From: Zhaonella formicivorans
Lineage (GTDB): Bacteria; Bacillota; DUOV01; Zhaonellaceae
Direction: 5' to 3'
Assembly (NCBI RefSeq): GCF_004353525.1
Contig: NZ_CP085524.1
Coordinates: 310,001-374,000, forward strand
Length of the DNA: 64,000 bases
The notes under the pieces: generated by a model
What the model saw: the letters and a program-made list of their open reading frames with translations, nothing else
Told to the model about the DNA's origin: nothing
Databases searched by the model: none
Part shown: one piece after another, positions 18,045 to 26,695 of the stretch
Position numbering within the stretch: the stretch's first letter is position 1
Layout: the number at the start of each line of letters is the position of its first letter
Program-made: the position numbers and the translations under genes

Positions 18045-18066
18045 TATAGACGTATATACGTCTATA
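18045..18066 (+). promoter_or_regulatory. HutC-type operator
   Basis: TATAGACGTATATACGTCTATA is a perfect 22-base palindrome placed just after the -10 box, at the expected transcription start. Its centre GTATATAC fits the GT-N-TA-N-AC consensus of HutC-subfamily GntR regulators. It is therefore the likely autoregulatory site of the next gene. Confidence 0.75.
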
Positions 18067-18099
18067 TTATACAAAGCATTTGCCGCGGGGAGTGAACTC

Positions 18100-18846
18100 A
18101 TGAAAAAGGTTATTAACGAAGAAATCCCTATACCAATCTACTTTCAGGTCAAGCAAGACCTGCTTAATAAAATTTTTTCCGGCGCTTTAAAGCCAAATGA
18201 CCGAATTCCTTCCGAAGCCACACTGGCAGAAGAATATGGCATCAGCCGCATGACAGCTAGACATGCTGTCACCCAGTTAGTTAATGAAGGCTATTTGTAC
18301 CGTGTGCATGGACGAGGTACTTTTGTAAGTAAACCAAGGGTAGAAAAAAGCTTTGCTCCCCTCACAGGTTTTGCCGAAGATATGCGGGCTCGCGGTTATA
18401 TGCCCACCTCTAAGGTCTTGTTGAATGCGAAGGAGATCCCATCCCGTAGAGTCCAGGAAATACTGGAGTTAAATAACGGAGAAGAAGTTTACAGGGTAAA
18501 GAGACTCCGCTACGCTAATGCGGAACCTATCGTATTGCAGCAAGCATTTCTTCCTGTCAAGCTCTGTCCGGGTCTGCTGGAAGAAGATCTGGAAAACAAT
18601 TCTCTCTACGAAATACTTGATAAAAAGTTCCACTTAAAGCTTTACCGGGCGAAGCAGAAAATGGAAGCAGTGTCAGCTTCTAAAGAACAAGCGGAGCTTT
18701 TAGGGATCAAAAAAAATAGCCCCCTTTTATCAGTTACCAGGGTTACTTTTTTAGAGAACGATACTCCGGTAGAGTTTGTGGAAATCTGGTATCGCGGCGA
18801 TCGCTATACTTTTGAGGTGGACTTATTCAGGGATTGGAATAAATAA
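18100..18846 (+). CDS. GntR-family regulator, HutC subfamily
   Basis: The N-terminal winged helix (residues 8-75) includes IPSEATLAEEYGISRMTARHA and the wing RVHGRGTFVSKP. From about residue 90 comes a UTRA effector domain (FAEDMRARG, then RLRYANAEP and FVEIWYRGDRYTFEVDL). HutC-type proteins are usually repressors released by a pathway metabolite. GGGGAG precedes the ATG. The palindrome at 18045-18066 suggests self-control, and the tightly spaced genes that follow to 28.2 kb are its probable regulon. Confidence 0.92.
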   Translation: MKKVINEEIPIPIYFQVKQDLLNKIFSGALKPNDRIPSEATLAEEYGISRMTARHAVTQLVNEGYLYRVHGRGTFVSKPRVEKSFAPLTGFAEDMRARGYMPTSKVLLNAKEIPSRRVQEILELNNGEEVYRVKRLRYANAEPIVLQQAFLPVKLCPGLLEEDLENNSLYEILDKKFHLKLYRAKQKMEAVSASKEQAELLGIKKNSPLLSVTRVTFLENDTPVEFVEIWYRGDRYTFEVDLFRDWNK

Positions 18847-18860
18847 GGAGCGTAAAAGAG

Positions 18861-19442
18861 ATGAAAATTCTCGGCATAGTGGGCAGTCCAAGGAAAAGGC
18901 ACAATACTGATTTATTGGTAGAACAAATTTTACAGGGTGCTTCTGCAGGAGGAGCAGAAACAGAAAAGATATATTTAAATGATTTAAACATCAGGCCTTG
19001 TCAATACTGCAATTACTGCCGGAAAAAAGGAATTTGCCGCTTGGAGGATGACATGCAAGCTGTATATCAAAAATTGGAAGAAGCTGCGGGCGTTGTTATC
19101 GGCACCCCTACCTTCTACGGTGACATTTCGGCTCAAACCAAGACATTTATTGATCGCTGCTATCGCTATGTAGAAGTAATTGACAATGGCGACGGTACGA
19201 TGTCTTTTCCCAGCCGGTTCAAGGAAAGAAAGAAGTTGGTTATGGTAAGCGTTTGCGGCAGTTTTGGGCCCGAAACTTTTGAAAAACAGGTGGAAGTTAT
19301 TAAACTGCTCTGTAACGATCTTAATGCTGAATACCTAGATCAACTTCTGGTACCTAAAACTGATTGGTACCCTGTCAAAGATAACCGGGAAATTTTAGAG
19401 AGGGCTTTTCAAATAGGGATTAGATTAGCACACAAGGGATAG
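18861..19442 (+). CDS. Flavodoxin-fold NAD(P)H/FMN reductase with cysteine cluster (1)
   Basis: This 193-residue protein belongs to the NADPH-dependent FMN reductase/iron-sulfur flavoprotein group. It starts with the phosphate-binding ILGIVGSPRKRHNTD loop and has CQYCNYCRKKGIC near residue 48, a cysteine cluster like the compact one that holds a [4Fe-4S] centre in Isf proteins. GTPTFYGDISAQTKTFIDR is the flavin-proximal motif. It follows the regulator by 14 bases. It probably supplies or transfers electrons in the pathway; partner unknown. Confidence 0.8.
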   Translation: MKILGIVGSPRKRHNTDLLVEQILQGASAGGAETEKIYLNDLNIRPCQYCNYCRKKGICRLEDDMQAVYQKLEEAAGVVIGTPTFYGDISAQTKTFIDRCYRYVEVIDNGDGTMSFPSRFKERKKLVMVSVCGSFGPETFEKQVEVIKLLCNDLNAEYLDQLLVPKTDWYPVKDNREILERAFQIGIRLAHKG

Positions 19443-19455
19443 GGGTGGAGGATAC

Positions 19456-20079
19456 GTGATAAGAATTTTAGGGATAAGTGCCAGCCCCCGTAGGGGAAGT
19501 ACAGAATTTTGCGTTCAGAAAGCCCTGCAAGCTGCGGAAAGCATTGGTGGTGTAGAAACTAAATTTATCAGTCTGAGGGGAAAAGAAATAAAGCCCTGTT
19601 TGCACTGCGATTCATGTTTTTCCAAAGGTAGGTGTATCTATGATGACGACGCGGCTCAAATAATTGATGAATTTTTTCAAGCGGACGGGGTCATTATCGG
19701 TTCTCCCGTGTACGATATGAATATTTCTTCTCAGCTGGCAGCATTGTTTAACCGTTTTCGCATGCGTTTTAACGAACTCTGCAACCAAACACCAAGGGCT
19801 TTGGAGTATAAAGTAGCGGGAGCTTTGGCTGTTGGCGGTTCCCGTAACGGCGGGCAGGAAATGACTATTGGAGCTATTCTCAACTTTTGCATGACAGAGG
19901 GCATGATTATCGTCGGTGGGGAGAAGTTTCAGAATACCGGAGCCTGTATTTGGTCAAATGATAAAAAAATTAGCCACGTTAACCCTGATGAAATAGGTTT
20001 GGAAGCTGCCAGAGGGGTAGGGAGAAGGGTGGCTCAAATCGCATCGCTGATTAAAAAAGGGATACAGAACGGGAACTAG
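19456..20079 (+). CDS. Flavodoxin-fold NAD(P)H/FMN reductase with cysteine cluster (2)
   Basis: A second member of the same family (207 residues), with ILGISASPRRGSTEF at the N-terminus, CLHCDSCFSKGRC near residue 49, and GSPVYDMNISSQLAALFNR. It is related to its upstream neighbour but differs clearly over its C-terminal half (VAGALAVGGSRNGGQE). Paired non-identical copies suggest a heterodimer or two successive redox steps. The start at 19456 is GTG, 13 bases after the previous stop, with GGGTGGAGG before it. Confidence 0.8.
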   Translation: MIRILGISASPRRGSTEFCVQKALQAAESIGGVETKFISLRGKEIKPCLHCDSCFSKGRCIYDDDAAQIIDEFFQADGVIIGSPVYDMNISSQLAALFNRFRMRFNELCNQTPRALEYKVAGALAVGGSRNGGQEMTIGAILNFCMTEGMIIVGGEKFQNTGACIWSNDKKISHVNPDEIGLEAARGVGRRVAQIASLIKKGIQNGN

Positions 20080-20191
20080 GCTTCCGTTTTGTGAATTAGG
20101 TGGAGCTGTGAGCTTTTGGGGAGGTGAACGTGGAGAGGAGTCTGTTTTAACATTTGGCCACTAAATTTAAATTGGGGAGGAGAAAAAGAAA

Positions 20192-21220
20192 ATGCACAAA
20201 ATTAAAAAGATTCTTGTTTTAGCGATGCTTGCGGTGTTTGTATTCAGTTTGGCCGCCTGCGGTGGGGGACAATCCCAACAACCAAGCAGCAGTGAAGGTT
20301 CCCAAAGTAGTTCCGGCGAAACTTCAGGGGAAAAAACTTTGCGCGTAGCTATGTTAGTTTCAGGACCCGTTAATGATGGTGGTTGGAACCAATCTGCTTA
20401 CGAGGGTTTAAAGTTAATTGAAAGAGAATTAGGCGCAGAAATTGCATTTACTGAAAAAGTCCAGCAAGCTGACCAGGCTAATATCATGCGGGACTATGCC
20501 AGAAAAGGTTACGATTTGATTATCGGACACGGTTTTGAATACAGTGACACTCTTCTCCAGATTGCTGAAGAATTTCCTGACACGAAATTTGTGGGTGTAG
20601 GTACTAAAGTTACAGCTCCGAACTTAGCTGCATTACAATTTAACGTGGGCGAATTGGGACATTTAGTAGGCATAGTCGTTTCCCAGGTTACCAAAAGCAA
20701 CAAGATTGGCATCGTGGCCGGCATGGATACTCCTACCGGTAAAGCGGAATTCGATAATATTATCGAGGTAACCAAGAAAATCAACCCTAAGGCAGAAGTA
20801 GTGACGGCTTATACCAACAGCTGGGAGGATGTACCAAAAGCTAAAGAAGCTGCTTTAGCGCAAATCGCCAGCGGTGTGGATGTCATTGTAGCCAACGGTG
20901 ACGCTTGTAACCTGGGTGTCATTCAAGCTGCAAAAGAAAAAGGAATTCAAGTAGTAGGCTGGACTGGCGACCAGCATGATTTAGCTCCCGATAACGTTTT
21001 AACCAGCGCAGTGCAGCGGGTGGACAAAATGATGCTGATTGCTGCTCAGGAGCTTAAAAACGGCACCTTTGAAGGCAAAATATACAATTTGGGACTGAAG
21101 GACGGCGTTCAATACATGGGTACATACAATGATAAGGTACCGGAAGAGCTAAGGCAACAAGTGGAAAAAGAAGCTCAGGGCATTATCGACGGAACAGTAC
21201 AAATCAAAACTGGTTTCTAA
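20192..21220 (+). CDS. BMP-family ABC transporter lipoprotein (importer 1)
   Basis: This is a substrate-binding lipoprotein of the BMP/PnrA/Med type, which binds nucleosides or nucleobases in characterised members. A signal peptide ends in the lipobox LAAC, followed by a Ser/Gln-rich linker to about residue 48. The binding domain includes VSGPVNDGGWNQSAYEGL and VANGDACNLGVIQAAKEKGI. GGGGAGGAG precedes the ATG. It heads a complete importer operon controlled, by position, by the HutC-type regulator. Confidence 0.92.
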   Translation: MHKIKKILVLAMLAVFVFSLAACGGGQSQQPSSSEGSQSSSGETSGEKTLRVAMLVSGPVNDGGWNQSAYEGLKLIERELGAEIAFTEKVQQADQANIMRDYARKGYDLIIGHGFEYSDTLLQIAEEFPDTKFVGVGTKVTAPNLAALQFNVGELGHLVGIVVSQVTKSNKIGIVAGMDTPTGKAEFDNIIEVTKKINPKAEVVTAYTNSWEDVPKAKEAALAQIASGVDVIVANGDACNLGVIQAAKEKGIQVVGWTGDQHDLAPDNVLTSAVQRVDKMMLIAAQELKNGTFEGKIYNLGLKDGVQYMGTYNDKVPEELRQQVEKEAQGIIDGTVQIKTGF

Positions 21221-21228
21221 TTATTCAT

Positions 21229-21251
21229 GGGTGGGGGACCATCTCCCACCC
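21229..21251 (+). other. Hairpin after the binding-protein gene (importer 1)
   Basis: GGGTGGG and CCCACCC enclose a nine-base loop directly after the binding-protein stop, without a strong T-tract. Such hairpins often stabilise the upstream message and reduce downstream expression. The second BMP importer has one in the same place (49762-49784). Confidence 0.6.
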
Positions 21252-21279
21252 TCGTTAATAAACACCGGGAGGGAATGAT

Positions 21280-22809
21280 ATGCCTGCCCTGTTAGAGTTG
21301 AAAAATATTTGCAAGCATTTTCCAGGCGTAGTGGCTAATGACCGCGTTAATCTAGAAATTAGTTCCGGGGAAATCCATGCCCTTCTGGGAGAAAACGGCG
21401 CTGGGAAAACAACTCTGATGAACTGTGTATACGGTTTGTACCAGCCCGAAGCAGGAGAGATCCTCTGGAAAGGAAAACCTGTAAAGATCAATTCCATCAA
21501 GGATGCTATCAATTTAGGCATTGGCATGGTCCACCAACATTTTATGCTGGTCCATAACTTGACGGTATTGGAAAATGTCATGTTGGGCTTGCGCAAAGGA
21601 ATTTTTCTGGAGAAAGAAAAAGTGTTCCAGGATATAACTCAATTGGCAAACGGATATGGATTTAAAATAGATTTAAATGCCCAGATCTGGCAGTTGCCAG
21701 TAGGTGTGCAGCAAAAGGTCGAAATCATTAAGGCGTTGTACCGTCGGGCTGAACTGCTCATTTTAGACGAACCTACTGCAGTTTTAACCCCGGATGAAGT
21801 AAGGGAATTGTTTAAAGTATTGAAACAATTGAAAGCTGAAGGACACTCGGTTATTCTGATCACTCATAAATTGGATGAGGTCATGGAAATCAGCGACAGG
21901 GCTACGGTCCTGCGCGATGGTAAAGTGGTAGCGACCAAGGAAACATGTAAGTGTGACAAACGCTCTCTCGCCAGCATGATGGTAGGGAGGGAAGTGTTTT
22001 TAAAACTTGATAAGAAAAAACAGCAGCCAGGAAAAGTTGTTTTGGAATTAGCTCATGTAGAGGCGCTGAATAATAAGGGGCTTAAGGCATTAAAAGATGT
22101 ATGCCTGACAGTGCGTGCAGGAGAAATTCTGGGTATAGCGGGCGTCAACGGCAACGGGCAAACGGAGCTGGCAGAAGTTATAACTGGGCTGCGGCCTGCA
22201 ACAGCAGGAAAGATTTTAGTTAATGGCAAGGAAATTACCAATAACAAACCCAGGAATATTCAAATGCTTAATGTGGCTCATATCCCGGAAGATCGCCAGA
22301 AAGTTGGACTTATCCTTAATTTTTCCGTAGCCGAAAATCTTATCTTAGGTAAATTTTATGCTCCTCCCTTTGCTAAAGGGCATATCCTGGACCGCAATTA
22401 TATATCCCAGTACGCCACTAAAGTATCCGGAGAATATGATGTTAGGACCCCAAACCTCAATGTGGAGGCAAGAGTTCTTTCTGGTGGAAACCAACAAAAA
22501 ATAATCCTGGCAAGAGAGCTGGAGCGCAAGCCGGAACTGCTTGTAGCAGTCCAGCCTACCCGAGGATTGGATATTGGAGCTACTGAATATGTCCACAAAA
22601 AAATGCTGGAGCAAAGGGAAAAAGGAACGGCAATATTATATATTTCCACTGAGTTGGAAGAGATACTCTCTTTAAGTGATCGTATCGCAGTTATTTATGA
22701 AGGTGAAATTATGGGGATTTTATCCCGGGAAGAAGTGGATCTAGAGATCATTGGCATGATGATGGCCGGCTCTAACAAGCTGGTGTCTGGCAAAGGAGGG
22801 CTGGTATAA
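21280..22809 (+). CDS. ABC transporter ATPase, two domains (importer 1)
   Basis: The 509-residue protein fuses two ABC domains, as usual for BMP-type nucleoside importers. Domain 1 has Walker A GENGAGKT (about residue 38), VGVQQKVEI and Walker B LLILDEPTAVLT. Domain 2 has the degenerate GVNGNGQTE and LSGGNQQKIILAREL with QPTRGLD in place of a canonical Walker B. So one ATP site is probably degenerate. AGGGAATG precedes the ATG. Confidence 0.95.
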   Translation: MPALLELKNICKHFPGVVANDRVNLEISSGEIHALLGENGAGKTTLMNCVYGLYQPEAGEILWKGKPVKINSIKDAINLGIGMVHQHFMLVHNLTVLENVMLGLRKGIFLEKEKVFQDITQLANGYGFKIDLNAQIWQLPVGVQQKVEIIKALYRRAELLILDEPTAVLTPDEVRELFKVLKQLKAEGHSVILITHKLDEVMEISDRATVLRDGKVVATKETCKCDKRSLASMMVGREVFLKLDKKKQQPGKVVLELAHVEALNNKGLKALKDVCLTVRAGEILGIAGVNGNGQTELAEVITGLRPATAGKILVNGKEITNNKPRNIQMLNVAHIPEDRQKVGLILNFSVAENLILGKFYAPPFAKGHILDRNYISQYATKVSGEYDVRTPNLNVEARVLSGGNQQKIILARELERKPELLVAVQPTRGLDIGATEYVHKKMLEQREKGTAILYISTELEEILSLSDRIAVIYEGEIMGILSREEVDLEIIGMMMAGSNKLVSGKGGLV

Positions 22810-22811
22810 GC

Positions 22812-23921
22812 ATGCAAAAAAATAAAATCACAATGCAAACTTTTGTCAAAGAGGGTGTCAATGCAATCTTTGCTCCTGTCATTGGCCTGCTCTTCGGTTT
22901 TATTGTCAGCGCGCTAGTGATTATGACGCAGGATGTAAATCCCCTGGCTGCCTATAAAGAACTGTTTTTAGGGGCTCTGGGCGATAGATATAGTTTGAGC
23001 TTTACTATTATTAAATTTATACCCTTGGCTTTTGCCGGTTTGGCCGTTACTTTTGCTTATCGTGGTGGCATGTTTAACATTGGGGCCGAAGGACAACTGT
23101 ACATGGGGGCTTTAGTCTGTACATGGTTTGCCGTGACTTTTTCCGGCATGCCGGGCTTTATTCTAATGCCATTGTGTATCATCCTTGGGATGGCGGCGGG
23201 CGCTTTATGGGCGGCTATTCCGGGTTATTTAAAGGCCACCAGAAAATTTAACGAGATTATTAACACCATTTTAATGAACTACATTGCCACCATTTTTGTA
23301 GGGTTGGCGGTGCATAATTTTTTAAAAGAGCCGGGGCAGACCTTTCCCCGCAGCGCTAAAATAGTTGAGTCAGCCCAACTGCCCTTTATCATACCCGGTA
23401 CAAGAATTCACGCCGGTTTTATCCTGGTCTTCTTTGCTGCTGTATTTGTATACTTTGTTCTTTGGAGAACTACCTGGGGTTACGAAATCAGGGCTGTGGG
23501 AGCCAATCCCGATGGAGCTAGAAATGGTGGAGTAAACGTAGAAAAAACTATGGTCTTAACTATGATAGTCAGCGGTGCACTGGCCAGCCTGGCGGGGACT
23601 ACGGAAATACTGGGAGTCCAGCACCGCCTGTTGGAAAACTTTATGGTCGGTTATGGCTTTGATGCTATTGCGATTGCATTACTGGGCGGATTACACCCGG
23701 TTGGCACTCTGTTGGCTGCTTTCTTCTTTGGAGCCTTGCGCAATGGAGCTAATTCTATGCAGATTGCTTTGGGAGTTCCGGTATCCATTGTATATATGAT
23801 TCAGGCCTTAGCTGTTCTGGGCGTGGCAGGAACTGCAGCGATCAAGACATTGGCAAATAATAGAAAGAGGAGGTCGGTCTCCCGTGCTCTCGGATCTGTT
23901 AGCAGTAGTAGGGTCGGCTGA
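22812..23921 (+). CDS. ABC transporter permease (importer 1, first)
   Basis: A 369-residue membrane protein of the BPD_transp_2 type with about eight to ten membrane segments. NIGAEGQLYMGA is the family signature, and AVGANPDGARNGGVNV is the cytoplasmic coupling segment. It starts three bases after the ATPase stop, and its own end overlaps the second permease by 38 bases, so the importer subunits are translationally coupled. Confidence 0.93.
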   Translation: MQKNKITMQTFVKEGVNAIFAPVIGLLFGFIVSALVIMTQDVNPLAAYKELFLGALGDRYSLSFTIIKFIPLAFAGLAVTFAYRGGMFNIGAEGQLYMGALVCTWFAVTFSGMPGFILMPLCIILGMAAGALWAAIPGYLKATRKFNEIINTILMNYIATIFVGLAVHNFLKEPGQTFPRSAKIVESAQLPFIIPGTRIHAGFILVFFAAVFVYFVLWRTTWGYEIRAVGANPDGARNGGVNVEKTMVLTMIVSGALASLAGTTEILGVQHRLLENFMVGYGFDAIAIALLGGLHPVGTLLAAFFFGALRNGANSMQIALGVPVSIVYMIQALAVLGVAGTAAIKTLANNRKRRSVSRALGSVSSSRVG

Positions 23922-24828
23922 TTTTCTAATTGCCAGTATAAGAATGACCACACCTTTGTTACTGGCCGCCATGGGAGGTATTTACTCCGAAAAAACCGGC
24001 GTTTTAAACATCAGCCTGGAAGGGATGATGCTGGTCGGAGCCTTTACGGGTTATTACATTAGTTATTCTTCGGGCAGTGCAGCAGCAGGTATTATAGCTG
24101 CTATCATCATTGGAGCTTTGATGGGGCTGTTTCATGCTTTGATGACCGTTACGCTGCGTTGTGACCAAGTGGTCATGGCTGTAGGCATTAACGTCTTCGC
24201 CTTAGGGGTAACCAGCAGTTTGTTCAGGACCCTATTTGGGGTTACCACCAGCCAGCTGGAGTCCCCGGGCTTGGAGCCAATTGCCATACCTATACTAAGC
24301 AAAATACCTGTTATAGGTTCTGTGTTCTTTGAGCACATTTGGTTGGTCTATCTTGCATTTTTAATGGTGCCTGTAACTCATTATATAATGTTTTATACCA
24401 ATTGGGGTCTGAACATTCGTTCAGTAGGTGAGCATCCACGGGCTGCTGATACCTTAGGGGTAAACGTTTATGCAGTGCGCTACATCTGCGTAACCTTTAG
24501 CGGCATTATGGCAGCTTTGGGCGGGGCCAGTTTGTCTATCGGCGGGTTGAACTCTTTTCTGGATAATATGACGGCCGGTCGAGGTTTTATTGCCTTTGCG
24601 GCTATTATTTTCGGCAAATTCAACCCAATTGGAACTTTTCTAGCGTGTTTGCTTTTCGGCACAGCCGATGCATTTCAACTTCGGCTGCAGGCAATGGGTT
24701 CACCCCTGCCTCACCATTTGTTTTTAATGTTGCCTTATCTGGTGACTTTACTGACTTTAATTTTCTTCGTAGGACCTTCTATTGCTCCTAGATCCCAAGG
24801 CGTCCCTTATGTAAGAGATGAAAGATAA
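23884..24828 (+). CDS. ABC transporter permease (importer 1, second)
   Basis: The 314-residue partner permease has GGIYSEKTGVLNISLEGMML, typical for the shorter subunit of BMP importers, and SVGEHPRAADTLGVNVY as its coupling segment. The GTG at 23884 follows AAGAGGAGG. It forms a heterodimeric channel with the preceding permease. Confidence 0.93.
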   Translation: MLSDLLAVVGSADFLIASIRMTTPLLLAAMGGIYSEKTGVLNISLEGMMLVGAFTGYYISYSSGSAAAGIIAAIIIGALMGLFHALMTVTLRCDQVVMAVGINVFALGVTSSLFRTLFGVTTSQLESPGLEPIAIPILSKIPVIGSVFFEHIWLVYLAFLMVPVTHYIMFYTNWGLNIRSVGEHPRAADTLGVNVYAVRYICVTFSGIMAALGGASLSIGGLNSFLDNMTAGRGFIAFAAIIFGKFNPIGTFLACLLFGTADAFQLRLQAMGSPLPHHLFLMLPYLVTLLTLIFFVGPSIAPRSQGVPYVRDER

Positions 24829-24851
24829 CGACACAATAAGGAGGAGTAAAA

Positions 24852-25631
24852 ATGACTAAGATTCGCAGAATGAATAACTTATTAAAAGCAGACGGACGCA
24901 CTCTAATTGTAGCCATGGACCACGGCAGCAACGCTGGCGCACCCCACGGACTGGTGGATCCCGGCGAAACAATCAGCAAAGTAAAAGCCGGCGGAGCCGA
25001 TGCGGTAATCGTCAACTATGGAGTTGCTAAAAAATTTGCTAAGGAATTGGCAGGATTAGGACTGATTTTAAGAATGGACTTATCCCCCTCTTTATTGGGG
25101 CAAGGCCACGCCAGCACTCTTATTTACGGCGTGGAACAGGCCTTGGAAGTCGCTGCTGATGCAGTTATTATTAATGCCGGTCCTGGAACAGGTGTAGAGG
25201 AAATCACTCACCCTAACCTAGCTAAAATTGCTGCTGAATGCAGCCGTTGGGGCATTCCGGTTATTGCCGAACCTTCCCCCGGTGGATTTGACAGTGACCC
25301 GGAAATTAGGACCTTGGAAAATATCAGCCTAGCCTCCCGGATTGCTTGCGAATTAGGTGCTGACATGATTAAAACCATTTACAAGCCGGGTTTTGAAAGA
25401 GTAGTTCAAGACTGCTTCGTACCTGTGGTGGTTTTAGGCGGCTCCAAGACCAACGATTATCAAGCATTTTTAGCTTCAATTAAAGAAGCTATAGACGCAG
25501 GTGCCGCAGGTGTAGCTATCGGGAGAAATATCTGGGGCTATGAAGATCCTACCAAGATGACTAAAGCTTTGGCTATTATAGTTCACGAAAATAAAACAGT
25601 TGATGATGCTATGGCTATTTTACGTGGTTAA
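24852..25631 (+). CDS. Class I aldolase of the DhnA/LsrF type
   Basis: A 259-residue TIM-barrel enzyme of the DhnA (FbaB/LsrF/ADH-synthase) group. Visible are the phosphate and substrate segments AMDHGSNAGAP and INAGPGTG, the likely Schiff-base Lys164 in DMIKTIYKPG, VVLGGSKTN, and a C-terminal phosphate-binding GAAGVAIGRNIW. Members cleave or transfer phosphorylated sugars. Next to a dehydrogenase and an FGGY kinase it would act last, splitting a phosphorylated keto-sugar. Substrate unknown. GGAGGAG precedes the ATG. Confidence 0.8.
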   Translation: MTKIRRMNNLLKADGRTLIVAMDHGSNAGAPHGLVDPGETISKVKAGGADAVIVNYGVAKKFAKELAGLGLILRMDLSPSLLGQGHASTLIYGVEQALEVAADAVIINAGPGTGVEEITHPNLAKIAAECSRWGIPVIAEPSPGGFDSDPEIRTLENISLASRIACELGADMIKTIYKPGFERVVQDCFVPVVVLGGSKTNDYQAFLASIKEAIDAGAAGVAIGRNIWGYEDPTKMTKALAIIVHENKTVDDAMAILRG

Positions 25632-25648
25632 GCTAGGGGGCAAAGTAA

Positions 25649-26674
25649 ATGAAACAAGCGGTAATAACTGCACCAAAAAGCATAGAAATTAGGGAAACAG
25701 CAGTTCCAGAAATCAAACCCAATGAGGTCTTAGTTAAAGTAAAAGCTTGCGGTATTTGCACCTTTGAACAAAGGTTTTATAAAGGTGTTCAGCAGGCATA
25801 CCCTTTTCTTGGAGGGCATGAGATCTGCGGCGTCATCGAAAAAGTTGGTGCCCGAGTAGCAAATGATGTAAAACCGGGCGATGTAGTAGTTGTAGCCAGC
25901 CTTACTCGTTGCGGCGAATGCCATTTTTGTCGTAAGGGCATGGACCATCTGTGCATCAATGCCGGCGAAAAATCAGAACCAGGGGATTTCTGGGGTCCCG
26001 GAGGTTTTAGCGAATACATGGTAGCTAAGGGTTATGAAGTTTATAAAGTTGCCTCCGACTTAGATTATGCTTTAGGCACGGTAGCGGAGCCGCTGGCCTG
26101 TGTCATACGCAGCATTCAAAAGGCCAATCTCAAATTTGGGGATACAGCTGTGGTCCTGGGCGCTGGTATTATGGGTTTATTGCACGTGAAACTGGCGAAA
26201 TTACAGGGAACCAGGGTTATAGTAAGTGAACCCGATGCGGCCAGAAGAAAGAAAGCTTTGGAGAGCGGAGCTGACTACGTATTTAACCCGTTTGATGAAG
26301 GGCTGGAAAAAGAAGTAAAAAGCCTTACTCAGGGCAGAGGGGCTGAAGCTGTATTTTTTACTGCCGGAGGTACTTCTGCTGTAGAGCAGGGGATCAGGCT
26401 GTTGGCGAAAGGTGGGACCATCGTGCTGTACGGCTCTATCCACCCTGCCGCTCCTATCAGTATTAACCCTAACGATGTTCATTACGATGAAATTGTGATT
26501 ACCGGAGCCATTAAACATACTAAAGAAAGCTTTAGGGAAGCAGCTGCCCTTTTATCCCAGGGGTTAGTAAATGTGAAGGATTTGATTTCTGAACGGATTC
26601 CCTTTGAGAAAGTGGAATATGCTTTTGAAAGGGCCTTATCACCTGATACTTACCGTGTTGTTTTGCTGTTTTAA
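25649..26674 (+). CDS. Zinc-dependent medium-chain alcohol dehydrogenase
   Basis: A 341-residue MDR enzyme resembling sorbitol or threonine dehydrogenases. Catalytic-zinc ligands are Cys37 (CGIC) and His57-Glu58 (GGHE). The structural zinc is held by Cys88, 91, 94 and 102 (CGECHFC...C). The Rossmann motif is VLGAGIMGLLHVKLA. It probably oxidises a sugar alcohol or hydroxy-acid to a keto form before phosphorylation and cleavage. GGGGG precedes the ATG; spacing from the aldolase gene is 17 bases. Confidence 0.88.
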   Translation: MKQAVITAPKSIEIRETAVPEIKPNEVLVKVKACGICTFEQRFYKGVQQAYPFLGGHEICGVIEKVGARVANDVKPGDVVVVASLTRCGECHFCRKGMDHLCINAGEKSEPGDFWGPGGFSEYMVAKGYEVYKVASDLDYALGTVAEPLACVIRSIQKANLKFGDTAVVLGAGIMGLLHVKLAKLQGTRVIVSEPDAARRKKALESGADYVFNPFDEGLEKEVKSLTQGRGAEAVFFTAGGTSAVEQGIRLLAKGGTIVLYGSIHPAAPISINPNDVHYDEIVITGAIKHTKESFREAAALLSQGLVNVKDLISERIPFEKVEYAFERALSPDTYRVVLLF

Positions 26675-26695
26675 ATAACTGGGTTCCCCAGGCAG

